From Escarpia spicata (Eukaryota > Annelida > Polychaeta > Sabellida > Siboglinidae), in the NCBI GenBank assembly GCA_963995525.1, contig OZ023210.1, positions 28,771,249 to 28,835,248 on the forward strand: a stretch of 64,000 nt of DNA, written 5' to 3'. The notes beneath the pieces are model-generated. The model worked only from the letters and a program-made list of their open reading frames with translations, was not told where the DNA came from and searched no databases. This document shows, piece after piece, positions 34,401 to 45,292 of this stretch (position 1 is the first letter of the stretch; each line of letters begins with the position of its first letter). The position numbers were made by a program, and so were the translations under genes.

Positions 34401-36994
34401 TTTATAGAATAAAAATGTATGCATTTGTAGAGTTCTGACTCTGTGAGTCTGACATGTTTACTTGTACACATATACAAGAAAGGGGAGAAACACCAAGGAA
34501 GCAACTACCACACAGTGTCATTCACATCCATCACTTGCAAGGTGCTGGAGCACATTGTCCATAGTAGCATCATGAAGCATTTCGACAAGAACAAGGTACT
34601 CTGCAAAAGTAAACACTAATTTCGATGCAGGCGCTCCTGCGAGTCTCAGCTTGTAGTTACCATTCATGAGACAGCCAGTAACCTTGCTACTGGTGAAGTA
34701 GACAACATTTTTCTTGACTTCAGCAAGGCATTTGACAAGGTGCCTAACGGTCGCCTTCTTCACAAGCTCGACTACTATGGCATTCAGGAAAACACCTTCC
34801 AGTGGATTAAATTTTGTTCTTGGCCGGCAGAATGCAGGAGGTCCTGCTAGAAGCGATACATTCCACCCAGGCGGACGGCATGTCTGGAGTGCCCCAGGGC
34901 ACCATCCTAGGACCTCTCCTTTTCCTGTCGTACATTCATGATCTGTCAGATGTTGTACACTCCTCGCATACCAAGCAGTTCGCAGATGACCAAGCAGTTC
35001 GCAGAGCATCACCACTAACAGAGACCAGCAGGCTCTCCAGTCGGATCTGTCATCACTGGAGCAGTGGGAGAAGGACTGGCAGATGGAATTTAATCCAGGA
35101 AAGTGCACAGCCATCAGAGTCATACTGAAGAAAACCAAACTGGCCCGTGAAACAACATACACCATCCATAACAAAATGCTAGAAACATCTGAAGCAAGCA
35201 GATAACTGGGCATCACAGTCACCAACAACCTGACATGGTCAAGACATACAGCGTCAACAGCAGGGAAAGCAAACAGAGTCCTCGGTTTCCTGCGATGAAA
35301 CATCAACGACTGCTCAACCAAAGTTAAGGCCATTTGCTATACCACAATGACAAGGCCCATTATGAAACACGCCTATGCTCCTTGGGACCCCCATCTCCAG
35401 AAAGACATCAATCAACTAGAGGCAGTGCAGCGACGAGCAGCCAGATTCTCTTGTGACGACTACAGAGACAGAACACCAGAATGTGTCGAAAACATACTGA
35501 AAGTGCTGCACTGGGAAAGCCTTGAAGCGAGGAGGGAGAACAACCGCCTTAGCCTCCTTCACAAAATCAACACCGAGCATATTGACAACGTCATAGACCA
35601 ACACCTCCAACGGAGTGACCCCAGAACTCAAGGACACCAGCATTTTCGTCAAGCGAGGGCAGACCACCCAGCCCATCCTCGCACGCCAGGGGTCGCTGCT
35701 GCTGATTACGTCAGTGCCAGCCAGCAGTACCCCCTGGCTGATCGCTTTGCGAAACTCTGCAATTAAGCTCAGCCTATGAAATCGCTCACTAGATCAGTGG
35801 TTGGTGGCAGGTCAGGTGGTCATAATAAAACTAATTTCAACCAACCGTGGCTCATGTTACATGCAATGTTTAGGAAGTAGAAGCAATTATTCGAATACAC
35901 AATAACGCTCAGCTGCTCGTGCTAATCGACGAACATTTCATTATATATTGGGATTCCCAGAAGTTGTTTATCCGTCTTCAAATTGGGGTGGGTATTTGCG
36001 CTGTTCTTACGGGTGATGCAGTCACGACTGGCAAAGTCAATTACTAGTTTGACTCGGGTAACTTCCGCACTTCGCATAGGAGATCTGCCAGGGCTAGTTT
36101 TGTATGGCAAACAGCTCGGTGAGCCCACTCCTTTTTCCATGCAACACTCAGAGAGTGGATTAGGCTCCCCACAAGCCTCAGCCACCACAACGCCCAGAGG
36201 CTTTCAAGGCTGGCCTTGGTGGCCTCAAAATCTGCTACCAGATAGTTTCTTACTGAGACATCCAAGTACATCGTACAACTTTCCAGTGCTCTATACAACA
36301 CCTTTTTAACATTTCAACTATTTTTTAAGAGAGCACACACCACCCCCCAAAGTGTATAACTCCATAAGCTTCGTTGGACTTTTAACGCCCTGAAAGACTT
36401 AGTAATTATGGGCCCAGTCCAGTATTTGGAAGAAGACAAGTCGCTTGTCATGCTACCAAATTCATGTGTGTAGTATTATAGGAAAGGAAACATACCGAGT
36501 CAAAATGCTCAGGCAACGTCAGGAATTGTTACTTGTCATGGAAGTGCAGAGGATTGGACCACGCAATAAACAGAATAAACAATGTCAATTACCCAGGGTA
36601 TTGACAATAATTTGAATAAACAACACTCAGACTCAGTCAGTGTTGACAAAAATGATGTCGAACATGATACAGTAGACAACACATGACATAGGCGCACTAT
36701 CGAACATTGACGTAGCTGGTGGCGTGGAAATTAAAGGAAGCCATACTGGCATCATGTACTCCTTATTTGGAGATTATTACCCCAAGTCCTGACGAAACGA
36801 CCTATATTAACTATTTGGCAATGTGCCGTATTTGCGTCACAATTAATAAGCTTTCGTTTGTCAGTACTTTTTGTCCTTTTATTTACACCTTCGGATAGTT
36901 TTTTTTATAAATGCCGCATAAACATACCCCCAGCTAGTAATGTTTTCAAAACAATCTCTTTGGGACCAATCGGTTGTCTTATTTTCGTGGCCAT
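25422..36994 (-). CDS. SLC25A16: SLC25A16-type mitochondrial carrier, eight coding exons, 314 residues
   Basis: Exons in transcript order (minus strand): 36994-36928, 33426-33334, 32299-32169, 31566-31506, 29916-29728, 29274-29112, 28487-28419, 25593-25422; all GT-AG, phases compatible, 945 bases including TGA. The product has the three carrier signatures PFDRVK (35-40), PLDVIR (127-132) and PLDVAR (237-242), and aligns throughout with human SLC25A16: GNSAQMVRIFPYAATQFASYEQYK, GMTAVILTYPLD, GMAPYAG, FGRP and EHGIRHGLFRGLTLNY. The family sits in the mitochondrial inner membrane as six helices; SLC25A16 and yeast Leu5 are linked to coenzyme A accumulation in mitochondria. The start is the ATG at 36994 because an upstream in-frame TGA closes the frame. 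Exons 3, 5 and 8 are each bordered by tandem copies of their own splice borders, and intron 1 holds a LINE and a SINE. The close paralogue SLC25A42 is less likely from the GRP loop and C-terminus. Confidence 0.94.
25561..28060 (-). repeat. 98-bp minisatellite, about 25 copies, made of SLC25A16 exon 8 acceptor
   Basis: Each unit, read on the minus strand, carries GACGGTGGGTGTTTCAG|TACGTGG, identical to the true acceptor and exon start at 25593, followed by ACACAACCATCCTGGTGG and then AT-rich filler. Decoy exon starts fall every 98 bases (25593 real, 25691 next, and so on). Reading into a decoy in the SLC25A16 frame gives STWYTTIL(V/M)AY then TAA. The array fills nearly all of intron 7. Confidence 0.95.
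28061..28418. other. SLC25A16 intron 7, donor-proximal part
   Basis: Directly downstream of exon 7 (about 28400-28340 on the minus strand) is an acceptor-like TTTCAG, a short segment encoding DMLSESPQ in one frame, and a donor-like CTAG|GTACGG. It resembles the end of exon 7 (LMLPESHK) but would introduce a stop in the host frame. Confidence 0.4.
28488..29111. other. SLC25A16 intron 6
   Basis: AT-rich intron sequence with no repeat or conserved coding segment that I recognise. Confidence 0.5.
29275..29727. other. SLC25A16 intron 5
   Basis: AT-rich intron sequence; nothing recognised beyond the flanking splice sites. Confidence 0.5.
29872..31460 (-). repeat. 47-bp minisatellite, about 34 copies, made of SLC25A16 exon 5 start
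   Basis: On the minus strand each unit reads TGATCCTTGCAG|GTATGACATC followed by TGTGTTACTCACCTATCCCT. The true exon 5 starts at 29916 with GTATGACGGCTGTCATACTC followed by ACCTATCCTCTCGATGTGATC, so the whole unit is a diverged copy of the exon's first 46 bases. The exon's CCGTGCACG has become CCTTGCAGG, making a new acceptor. Units lack one base of the exon, so the carrier frame would shift to TGA. Length variants of 43 and 48 bases occur in repeating order. Confidence 0.95.
31567..32081. other. SLC25A16 intron 3, central part
   Basis: AT-rich; no feature recognised between the exon 4 acceptor and the duplicated donor region near exon 3. Confidence 0.5.
32082..32165 (-). repeat. 42-bp exact duplication at the SLC25A16 exon 3 donor
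   Basis: Two perfect copies abut the exon 3 donor. The donor string GTGGTGCGTATATATG (minus strand) therefore occurs again 42 bases into intron 3, though without the exon's AAG in front of it. Confidence 0.9.
32285..32345 (-). repeat. 37-bp duplication of the SLC25A16 exon 3 acceptor and exon start
   Basis: The string GTAG|GGATCCTATCGACTG occurs at the true acceptor (exon start 32299) and again with start at 32336. A third related copy lies at about 33212 (TAG|GGATCCTATTGACTGAC). The 37-base offset is not a multiple of three, so use of the upstream copy would shift the frame. Confidence 0.8.
32346..33333. other. SLC25A16 intron 2
   Basis: Apart from diverged GGATCC-type copies near 33200-33290, no feature is recognised. 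The two groups of copies lie about 0.9 kb apart, so the middle may be a later insertion splitting an older tandem array. Confidence 0.4.
33925..34245 (-). mobile_element. tRNA-derived SINE, minus strand
   Basis: On the minus strand it starts with a tRNA-like head (TAGTGGTTAGAACATTAGACC … GTTCAAATCC) and ends with a tail containing GCTTTGAGCAGTCCTAAGAAC and a GTATAAGAACTTA-like terminus. The same family occurs at 44550-44860 and 54730-55030. It lies in SLC25A16 intron 1 in the gene's sense orientation. Confidence 0.7.
34470..35800 (+). mobile_element. CR1/Jockey-like LINE reverse transcriptase relic
   Basis: Plus-strand frames give KVLEHIVHSSIMKHFD, DNIFLDFSKAFDKVPN (reverse transcriptase motif A), SGVPQGTILGPLLFLSYIHD, QFADDQAV (active-site box, FADD) and, at 35347-35766, a C-terminal part beginning TRPIMKHAYAPWDPHLQKD and continuing QLEAVQRRAARF. 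Stops and frameshifts separate them; endonuclease is absent. It lies antisense to SLC25A16 in intron 1. A 271-codon open frame on the opposite strand is a shadow. Confidence 0.88.
36121..36240 (+). mobile_element. Possible LINE C-terminal scrap
   Basis: One plus frame reads AHSFFHATLREWIRLPTSL, similar to the conserved …SFFPRxIRxWNxLP segment at the C-terminus of CR1/L2-type proteins. It has the same orientation as the relic ending near 35800 but may be separate. Confidence 0.4.
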
Positions 36995-37556
36995 AATCAA
37001 CACTGCCTTCTTCGCCGTTCACCATTTTTACGTTGTGGGGAGGTGAATGAAAATCAGCAGCAAGAATCAGAATGTTGGTGATACATTAATAACATGGAAC
37101 TGGGTAAACGAAATAACAAACATTAATTAAGTGTGCAAGATGACTACATAAATTTACAGAATGAATGAAGGGACCTTGTGGGCGAGTACACGCGTTACTT
37201 AGCCATGTATCGGCTTAGGTTAGTATTTTGCAACTGCATTTTGCAAGACCTGTACAGTTATAATATATTGTCATAAAAACAGCAAAACAGAAACTGCAAA
37301 ATATTGGTACGTTTTTATGGCCTATGACAAACACATCGGTCGTCCCCAGAGTACACGTTTACAATATAAAATGAAGAAGAAGAAGAAACAAGCCAAGCTT
37401 GAATTTATGTTGTCGATAATTATTTATATACAATGTAATAACTATTTTCGTTTACCTGGACCTGGCGCTATATTTTCTGTGTGGAACTGTGTTCCGCAAC
37501 CTACCGGGGTTACCTCGAACTAAATTGAATGCAGATTGTTGATAAGAACCAGAAAT
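36995..37556. promoter_or_regulatory. Shared upstream region of divergent SLC25A16 and CAMLG
   Basis: Only 562 bases separate the two start codons, which point away from each other, so the promoters must lie here and may be one bidirectional promoter. I see no clear TATA box in a convincing position. On the SLC25A16 side an ATG at about 37024 (ATGGTGAACGG) precedes the true start in another frame. Confidence 0.55.
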
Positions 37557-40500
37557 ATGTCAGAACTACAGCCACCTAGCAGTGCAGCAGATATGGCAAA
37601 ACAGCGACGGGAACAACGAAGGAGAAAGCTACTGATGACATCTGAAGAACGAATGCAAAAGATTATGGGGCTTTCTGAAGGTAATACGTAAAACGTGTAC
37701 ACATTTCGTGGGCGATAATAGAAGCTATTGTTAATCCTGCTCCAGTTGGAGACCGATCTAGTATCGATTATCCATACAGGCTCCAATATTTGGCGCCACC
37801 GGCACCGGTGTCGCTCGCAAAAGAGCCTGGCATCAGAAAATTCTTCCCGCTGTCATTGGTACCAAGAATCATGCCAGAAAATTGATTCTCGCCGTTTCAG
37901 TGCTAATTGCATAATTATAGCCATATTATATATAGGCTGATACTAATAGTAATATATGCTGAACTGGTCTGGTGGGGGCACAAATTGTGCGTCCAAAAAA
38001 CGCCTATATTTTTTTGCAGTTTTATTCAAAAACTTACCAAATTCTTTCATAAGACATCTATGTGCGAAAATGCCAAAATCAGTAACACCTGTTCTGTCAA
38101 AGCTGTGGAAACAGACTGTTAGAAAACAATTTTGAGTGAAGTACATGTAAATGAAAATGGACCCGCAAAATCCACATCTCGTTAAAGACGCGTGCATAAA
38201 ATACTGTGTGTCCTGTCTGTGCTGTGTCGTCTTCTTCGTTGTTCACTTAGACGGGAACGTCTGTCGCCCTTACGAATAATGCTGTCGTCCTCAGTTGCCT
38301 CGATATCACCATGTAGTTTCTCATTTAGGGAGTGTCATCTGGCCACGCTTGCTGCCTGTGGCCATCCTGTAGTGGGCAGTGCTGAAGTAGGTGCTCACGG
38401 GTCATCAGGGGCAGTTTCACAGCAGCACATCTCGGACTAGCCAATCTTCATTTTGTTATATAGATGTGCGTTCATTCTGTTGTGTCCTGTGTCCTGAGTC
38501 TGAACAGAATAACCTGGTCAGCTCTGCTGAGAGGTTAGTGACTCAGTGTTGTTGTGCTTGGGGTGCTGTTGGTGCCATTTTCTTTCTGTTAGGGTCTTGA
38601 TGATGGTCTTTTCATCACTGTATGATACACCTTTGTTGTTTTGTTCCAGTTTTCCCCCTTCTTTTGCAAGCATGTCAGCTGTTTCGTTTCCCCTGATTCC
38701 GCAGTGTGCAGGGATCCACTGTAGTGTTGCTTTTGTTTGCGCACTCAGTTCTGACAGAGTAGTAGTCAATTCATTTAATTCCTTCTTTCAGGGGTTCCGA
38801 GAGGGATCTGTAAAGATGACAGTGTTTTCATGGTTTTTTTCATGTTGTTCTGCAGTTGTACTGCAGCTCTCTTCAGGGCGTCTGCTTTGAAGTTGGTGGA
38901 GTATTTGCCGGTTGCAACTGTGTGTCATGCTTCTTTTCTCTGTACTTGATGTACACTCCTCCACCTCCATCTCGAACTGCTTCGGTGGTGGAACCATCAG
39001 TGTAGACATGCTTCCACTGCTCATGAGGTTACTGAGAGTGTATGAACTCCAGGGATATGCCTTTTCTCTGAATTCCTGGGATGTGGTCTTTTATGACAGG
39101 CAAAGGTCTCCTCTTCCATAATGGAACGGATGCAGTTGACGGTATGGGTTCTGGCAAGTGATCCAACAGTTCTGGGTCTTTTCTCTCATGCATCCTGCTC
39201 TGGTGTATGAAGCTGGATCTTTTGAATCTCCCGTTTGTTGGCTTGCTCATTCTTGGGTGCATGAGATGGTCGTCATTCAGTCTTTTGAACTTGGCTACTT
39301 GTGTCGGCACCTTGGCGTTTCTTCTGTAGTTTGTAGTCCAGTGACAGTTTCAAGTTCCGTGATAGGTGTGGTTCACATGGCTCCTGTCATATTTCTCATG
39401 GCTTGATTCTGGACTCTGACAATCTTGTCAGTGTTTGATTTGGCAGCTGTAGAACTTGCTGTCATGCCATATTCCAAGACTGGACGGACTCTTCCCACAT
39501 GGAGTTTATTAGTACACTTTGGTCAGCGCCCCAATTTGTGCCAGAAACCTTTCTCATGAGAGACAGCCATATCTTTGCTCTTGCATGGCATTTGTTCAGC
39601 TGACATTTCCAGGTCAATCTATGGTCAAGCTTGATTTCAAGGTAGGTTGGAATATCTGTGAATTGATTTGTAGTGTGACCTTCTGCTCTTGGTAGGAAAG
39701 TGTGAAAACAGTGTACATTGTTTTCTTTTCATTGATCTTTTACAAGCCATCTTTTGATCCATGTCTCTCTCCCTATGAGTGCTAGTTGAAGTCTGTAGTT
39801 TGCTGTTGAGATGAATTCTTCACTGCTCCAGAGGACAAAGTCATCCCATACATACTTTGGCAACATCTGGATGATGTCTTTAATGAAGATGAGGAAGAGT
39901 GTTGGTGGCAGCACCCCACCCTGTGGCACATCTTGTCTCATTAGTCTTTTCTTGCTGTGGAGCTGTTTGATTTGGGTTCTGGCTCTTCTGTTGTGCAGAT
40001 ATTTGGCTGATTCACTTGAACATGTATCCAGCAACTCCACACTGTCGTAGTTTCAACTTCAATCCTTCTTTCCATACTTTATCAAGGACCTTTTCAAAGT
40101 CTACCCAGACAGCAAGAGTGTGTTTCTTTTCTTGGAAGGCATCTTCTATTGCTTGGGAGATGTAGGTGACTTGATCCGCAGTGGACCAATCTTGTCTAAA
40201 GGCTGCTTGTTCAGGACTGATGTGCTGTTTTTCTTCTAGGTGCCACATTAGAGGAGATGGGGTCAATTACACACTCATGATTATGATTACGATTACACTG
40301 CCTTGGAAAAAATTGATTACGGTTACATACTTGAAAAAAAAAAAAGATTACGATTACAGTTCTCCGATGATGATTACATTTTTTTTATCAGTCTTCATTC
40401 CTCAATTTTTATAGTATGTATGATGTGCTAAGTTTAATATTAACCAGATGTACATATGTATAATCAAATCTGTTGTAAGCAGAATGTACATCGTGTTGTA

Positions 40501-43500
40501 CTTGCACATATCTCACAGTATGTACATAATAGATAGACCTGTGAATTTGGTGATGAATAACATAATATAGGGCATATATTATTTAATATGGCGATGTCCT
40601 TGCCTGGCCGACTTCTTATCTGTGTGATCGAATATGGCTCCAAGACAACGGACTCATGATGAATGACACCGCATCAGAAGCCATTGTCATCCGTTTGCCA
40701 AGTTTGCATACTTCTATATCGTTAAGCCACGTCAACATATGTGGCCAGTTCATTGACACATCCTCCGTTATCTGATATCTCGGCTTCATCATTGACACTG
40801 GTCTATCGATAGCGTCACAAGTAACGAACGTATGTCGCAACGCCTGTTATCACCTGTCACAAATTGCAAAGATACAAGATTTACAATAATCGAGTAAATT
40901 GACCCCAGCTCTGCACATTAGTCTGGTGTTGACGAGACATTCCATCAGCTTTCCAATGCAGCTGGTAAGACTGATAGGTCAGTAGCTCTCTGCTTTGGAC
41001 TTGTGCTTTCCCTTCTTGTATACAGGGAGCATGATGGATTCTCTATACTTGTGGTACCACACCTGTTCTCCAACTGTCTTTGCACAGCTGAAGGAGCTTC
41101 TTCTTTGATTTTGGACCGAGATGAAGCAACATCTCATTTGTGATCTCGTCTGGACCTGGGAACTTCTTTAGTTTTAGCTTTGTCATTGCTTCCTCAAGTT
41201 CTTTGTTGGTGAAGGGGGTTTTCATTGTGGGTTCAACCTTGCTGTCTTCAAGGACGTTCTGTGATTCCCTTATCGCTCTTCTTCATTCTGGTGTTATCTC
41301 AAGGTTGCTGGTCTGAGGGGTACGCGGGGAGAACAAGATTGGGAACCGCTGCTCTGTGTAAATTAATTTAAATGTACCAACATGTGCATGAAAATGAATT
41401 GTTTGTATTCATATTTTTGAAATGGCCAATATAACTAACATTTACAAACAGTTCTGTAGCCATGTGACACCTTGTCAGCATTATACAGTGCTAGTCTCGT
41501 GATGTTGTTGGTGATCGTCATATGGCAGCAGTTCTATGAATATTTCAGGAAGATTGTAGCTGATGTCTATGTTGATCGCTAGTTTCCTCTTTCAAATCTC
41601 AATGGCTTGATTGGCTTTACTGATCTGTCTTCACTTAAGCACAGTGGCACATATCAACAGAGACATTGGCGACAATCTTCCCATAATATTCATAGAATTA
41701 GAAACTAATAGAATAGAAATGTCATGTGATGACCACCAACAACGCCACATTACTACAGAGACAGGCACATCACAGTGCTGTTGATAATACCATGAGGATG
41801 TCGAAAGCTCTGTTGAGCCAACATAGACAGTTAAGTGGACTTCCAAATTACAATGAATCTAGCTGAATCCGGAAGCAGTTTACCCACTGAAAGTGACAGT
41901 ATTGTTTTTTCAACAAAAACAGAAGACACGAAGTAAGACTAATGAAAGAACAGTGTCGGTTGGTTATCAAAAAATCATTATCACAAAGCTTGTCAGTCAT
42001 GGTTATCTATTGAGAGAAATTTTTGTTTTGTACATAACACATGATCTTGTTGCTACAGAGAACGTCGACGTGAAACACGAATCTACACAGCCAACAGAAC
42101 CGCCGTCAAGCAGTTTATCTGAACCACCAAGGACAGCAGACACACCTCACATCATGTTGACAGAAGAGTTGCAGGAAGTCTCACAGCAACAGGATACATC
42201 ACACACTCACCCAAGGAACAGAAAGGTGCTACACGACTCAGTCTTCAGTACCGGCACACCGGACAACAGCACGTCTCTAGACTCCCTACTGTCTGGGAGT
42301 GATCCGCTGAGAGGCGGGGCAACCGCGGCAGTGGATACACCAAAACAGGATTCAGTGCAGCTGGCGTTCCGCAGATTCCGGACAATGTTCGTGTTGTTGG
42401 TTGGTTTCCTTGTTAGGGTGGCGTTCATGTATGATTTCGGAAAACTTTACATACAGGTGAGTAGGATACTGTTACCTTCTCATTCTCGTCACCATGTTGG
42501 ATGATATATCTCATCATATAGATTAACCATTTTGAGGACTACATGGAAATATGTTGTTTGTTTTAATATCGCATTAGCTTTATGTACACATTTTTTTGTT
42601 CTCTTCTTCTTTCCATGTACAGGTGTATGTCCAGTGTGAGGTTGGCCCCAATATAGGTTCTTGATTCCTTTTTTCTTTTATTGGGCATCTGCTGTCTTTG
42701 CCAATCATTCTCTCCACATGATCAGCCCACTTTAGTCAACTCCTCTTCAGCTTCTTCTTCTTCTTTAAACTTTCTTTTATAGCAATCTCCTCCATTCTTC
42801 GCTTGTTGATTCTCTTCACTCCCGCAATCCATCTGAACTTCTGTTTTTGTGAACCTATATTCTCTCTTGTTTTTGTCATTGTCATAGTCTCTAGGCAATA
42901 GAATTATGTTTTTTTCACACATGAAGAAAGTACCTTTCCCTTGAGTTTACACAATATGTGTTTCTCCCACCCCACTGCCACTTTACCCCATGTGTTCACC
43001 CCTGCTTTACACATTGTTTTATCAGTAAAAGTTAAGAAACTTGAGAGAAGAAAGGTCCCCGGCTATATTATCAGACTGTTAATTTTTTGGTACAGTCATC
43101 AGAAAATGTTTGTAAAATGAGGAAATGTTATATCTGATAGTTTTACTGTAAGTAACAGTGTTTGTCAAGGTGGAGTCTTGTCGCCATATTTATTTAATAT
43201 CTATATGGATGACCTTAGTCTGTTGCTAAATCGCTGTAGAATCTGACAAAACAAAAGTGAACCTTCTGATGTATGCGGATGATGTAGTATTAACATCTCC
43301 GTCCAAGAAAGGGCTTCATGGGTTGATAAAAACTTGTTGTGAATATGGAACTAAGCATGACAATATATATAATGGTGAAAAAAGCAGTGTGATGTATTGT
43401 GCTCCCACAAAGGTCAAACATCTGTTACCTTAAATTTTTTATATTCAGGGTCGCATCATTCAAAAACAGAAAATTGTGAAATATCTAGGTCACATTATTA

Positions 43501-45116
43501 ATGAAGACATGTCTGGCGATGATGATATCAGTAGACAGATTAGAACATTGTATGTAAGAGGAAACATTTTATGTAGACAATTTAAACATTGTAGCACCAA
43601 TGTAAAGCTAATTGTTTTTAAGACTTATTGTGCATGCCTGTACACCGCCCAGTTGTGGAGTACCGGTACCTACAGGCTTAAGACTTATTGTGCATGCCTG
43701 TACACCGCCCAGTTGTGGAGTACCTATAGGCTTAAGACTTATTGTGCATGCCTGTACACCGCCCAGTTATGGAGTACCTATAGGCTCAAGACTTATTGTG
43801 CATGCCTGTACACCGCCCAGTTGTGGAGGACCTATAGGCCTAAGACAATGAACAAATTAACTGTAGCCTACAACAATTCACTGAGAATCTTTTTAGGGAT
43901 CCCAAGATATTATAGCGCGAGTGAAATGTTTGCGTATACAAACTTGCCAAGTTGTCATTGTGTTATAAGAAAGAGTATACATACATTTATGAAACATATG
44001 AACAAGATTAACAATTATATTTTTCACAGTGTTGTAAATAGTGACATGATCTATTTGTCCCTGCTGCATAAAAAATGGATGAAACAATTATTTTGTCTGT
44101 GATAATATTCTTTGTTATTATACAAATTATTCATGACACAACTCAACATTTGTGTTGAGTAGCTTTGTGTCTTCTTTTTTTCTCTTTTTCTCGTGTTGGT
44201 GTTATAACTGTTATTACATGTAAGGCTATGGAACTTTCCTTATATTAAGGACTGAGTCTGAAATAAACTTATCTTATCTTTTTCTTATCTTATCTCTAAA
44301 ATCATATGCATGCTTGCATACACACACTGTATAATGGAACAGAGGTAATTGTAGCAACTATTAGACTAGTGTGAAAATAATTTCTTAACAGTGCATGATT
44401 CTTTTTATTGCAGACAATCATCAATCCATTCGTTGCCCTAGAAATCTCATTACTCGGCTTCCAGAAATCAGCTGCCATGGTAAGTTATGTAGAAATGATG
44501 CGTTTGTAAACATGTTACTTATTATAAGTTACACATGAAAAGGTTCTGATGTGCCATAGCACCCAGTCTTTGGGGCAGCTCAAAGCACAAGTTTTATATT
44601 TCACCCCACAGCAGACCAGTTAATTTGAAAGCCATCTTAAAACTTCCTGAAAAGAATACAACCACACTGCAGTTAGCCTACTGTGTGAAGACTGTTCATT
44701 CACATATTATATCCACCACTATCTACAGCAAGGAAAAACATAATTTATACCGCTGAGTGACCTGAAGCCACATGGAATGAGTACAGTTGCTACAGAAGGA
44801 TTCGAACCCAGATTCTCTCGATTGTGAGTCCAACAGTCTAACTACAATTAATATATTATTTTATCACTTATTTCAACCCCTGTGTACCGGTACTTGTTAC
44901 ATTGGTGTCTATATCTACTAGTTTCTGATAGACTCTCTTATGTTCCAGGACTTTGGAAGTCGGGCGAACGGAGGGATCATATCTGCACTGACTCTGCTTG
45001 GTGTACAACAATCAATCATAAACACTTACAAACAAGTACTGGGGGCATCGACGGATGTTTGCCAGGACTTTGCTCTCTATTTCTTAGCATTTGTTATTAC
45101 ACATGTGTTCATTTAA
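37557..45116 (+). CDS. CAMLG: CAML / GET2-type receptor for tail-anchored protein insertion, four coding exons, 251 residues
   Basis: Exons 37557-37680, 42059-42456, 44414-44479, 44949-45116; GT-AG junctions, compatible phases, 756 bases with TAA. The N-terminus has AKQRREQRRRKLLMTSEERM, matching human CAMLG [20 protein letters not shown]: the basic cytosolic motif that binds the ATPase TRC40/GET3. A long polar, low-complexity linker (about 42-140) follows. Three hydrophobic segments then come at about 152-168 (FVLLVGFLVRVAFMY), 178-192 and 235-250 (FALYFLAFVITHVFI), the last aligning with the human C-terminus. In vertebrates CAML and WRB (GET1) form the ER membrane receptor that inserts tail-anchored proteins; CAML was first named for calcium signalling. 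Human CAMLG is 296 residues, the difference being in the linker. A second in-frame ATG lies at codon 13. Introns 1-3 hold LINEs, a hAT element and a SINE. Confidence 0.92.
37681..38189. other. CAMLG intron 1, 5' part
   Basis: Donor GAAG|GTAATA. No feature recognised before the LINE that starts near 38190. Confidence 0.45.
38190..41290 (-). mobile_element. RNase H-bearing LINE (I/Jockey-like) relic, minus strand
   Basis: On the minus strand, from high to low coordinates: a pre-RT segment (TNKELEEAMTKLKLKKFPGPD, about 41210), SYRPISLTSCIGKLMECLVNTRL (about 40930-40990), HISPEQAAFRQDWSTADQV (about 40210), WVDFEKVLDKVW, VPQGGVLPPTLFLIFIKDI (about 39920), an RNase H start TDGSTTEAVRDGGGGVY (about 38990), the RNase H signature WIPAHCGIRGNETADMLAK (about 38700) and a tail ending near 38190. 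Stops and frameshifts interrupt it; no endonuclease is seen. It is antisense to CAMLG and split by the element at 40252-40913. Confidence 0.88.
40252..40913. mobile_element. hAT-like non-autonomous element nested in a LINE
   Basis: Flanked by the perfect 8-base direct repeat CACATTAG (40244-40251 and 40914-40921), which interrupts the LINE reading between VNTRL and MWHLEEKQ. Ends: AGGAGATGGGGTCAATTAC and, reverse-complemented, CAGAGCTGGGGTCAATTTA. The interior includes many GATTACG-type words. The 8-base duplication is typical of hAT elements. Confidence 0.8.
41291..42058. other. CAMLG intron 1, 3' part
   Basis: No gene or repeat recognised; it ends in the exon 2 acceptor GTTGCTACAG at 42058. 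Confidence 0.45.
42620..43020 (-). mobile_element. LINE 3' tail, minus strand
   Basis: Base-level similarity to 61000-61380 is clear: both contain GGGCATCTGCT.TCTTTGCCA, CCCA(C/T)TT(T/C)AGTC and TCCATTCTTCGCTT blocks in the same order. On the minus strand this is the C-terminal region of the same LINE family whose tail also appears at 15930-19760. It lies in CAMLG intron 2. Confidence 0.6.
43080..44102 (+). mobile_element. LINE reverse transcriptase 3' half, CAMLG intron 2
   Basis: Readable pieces are GGVLSPYLFNIYMDDLS, LLMYADDVVLTSPSKKGL (active-site YADD), then a frame open from 43476 to 44102: KYLGHIINEDMSGDDDISRQ, FKTYCACLYTAQLW, MNKLTVAYNNSLRIFLGIPR and SASEMFAYTNLPS. It resembles the common lophotrochozoan/deuterostome CR1-like proteins. 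The open frame contains a tandem 18-residue repeat. Confidence 0.85.
43618..43846 (+). repeat. 54-bp in-frame tandem repeat inside the LINE ORF
   Basis: Four copies encode KTYCACLYTAQLWSTYRL; the first unit carries six extra bases. Because 54 is a multiple of three the frame stays open. The ancestral protein has one such segment, so this is a recent local expansion. Confidence 0.9.
44550..44860 (-). mobile_element. tRNA-derived SINE, minus strand, CAMLG intron 3
   Basis: Minus-strand reading has a tRNA-like head (TAGTTAGACTGTTGGACTC … GGGTTCGAATCC) and the family tail GCTTTGAGCTGCCCCAAAGAC. It is the same family as at 33925-34245 and 54730-55030. Confidence 0.65.
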
Positions 45117-45286
45117 AATGCGGAGGGGTGTTGGTAAGATTCTCATTAATCTATTTGCATGCTTTTCCAGTATAATCTTGTATGTGTATTCATGTCTAAA
45201 GTTAACGAGGATCAAACAATAATGATGTATATAATGTGAATTACGTGCCAGAAGTGCTGAAAATCACAAGATCAGTTGGAGAACCA

Positions 45287-45292
45287 AATAAA
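45287..45292 (+). terminator. Candidate polyadenylation signal of CAMLG
   Basis: AATAAA, 171 bases after the CAMLG stop codon, followed by a T/G-containing stretch. Not proven. Confidence 0.5.

Noticed and set aside
34518..35333. 271-codon minus-strand open frame
   Set aside because: It is the antisense of a recognisable plus-strand LINE reverse transcriptase and shows no family features itself.
36992..37024. Upstream ATG at about 37024 as the SLC25A16 start
   Set aside because: It is in a different frame from the carrier; the carrier frame is closed by TGA just upstream of the ATG at 36994.
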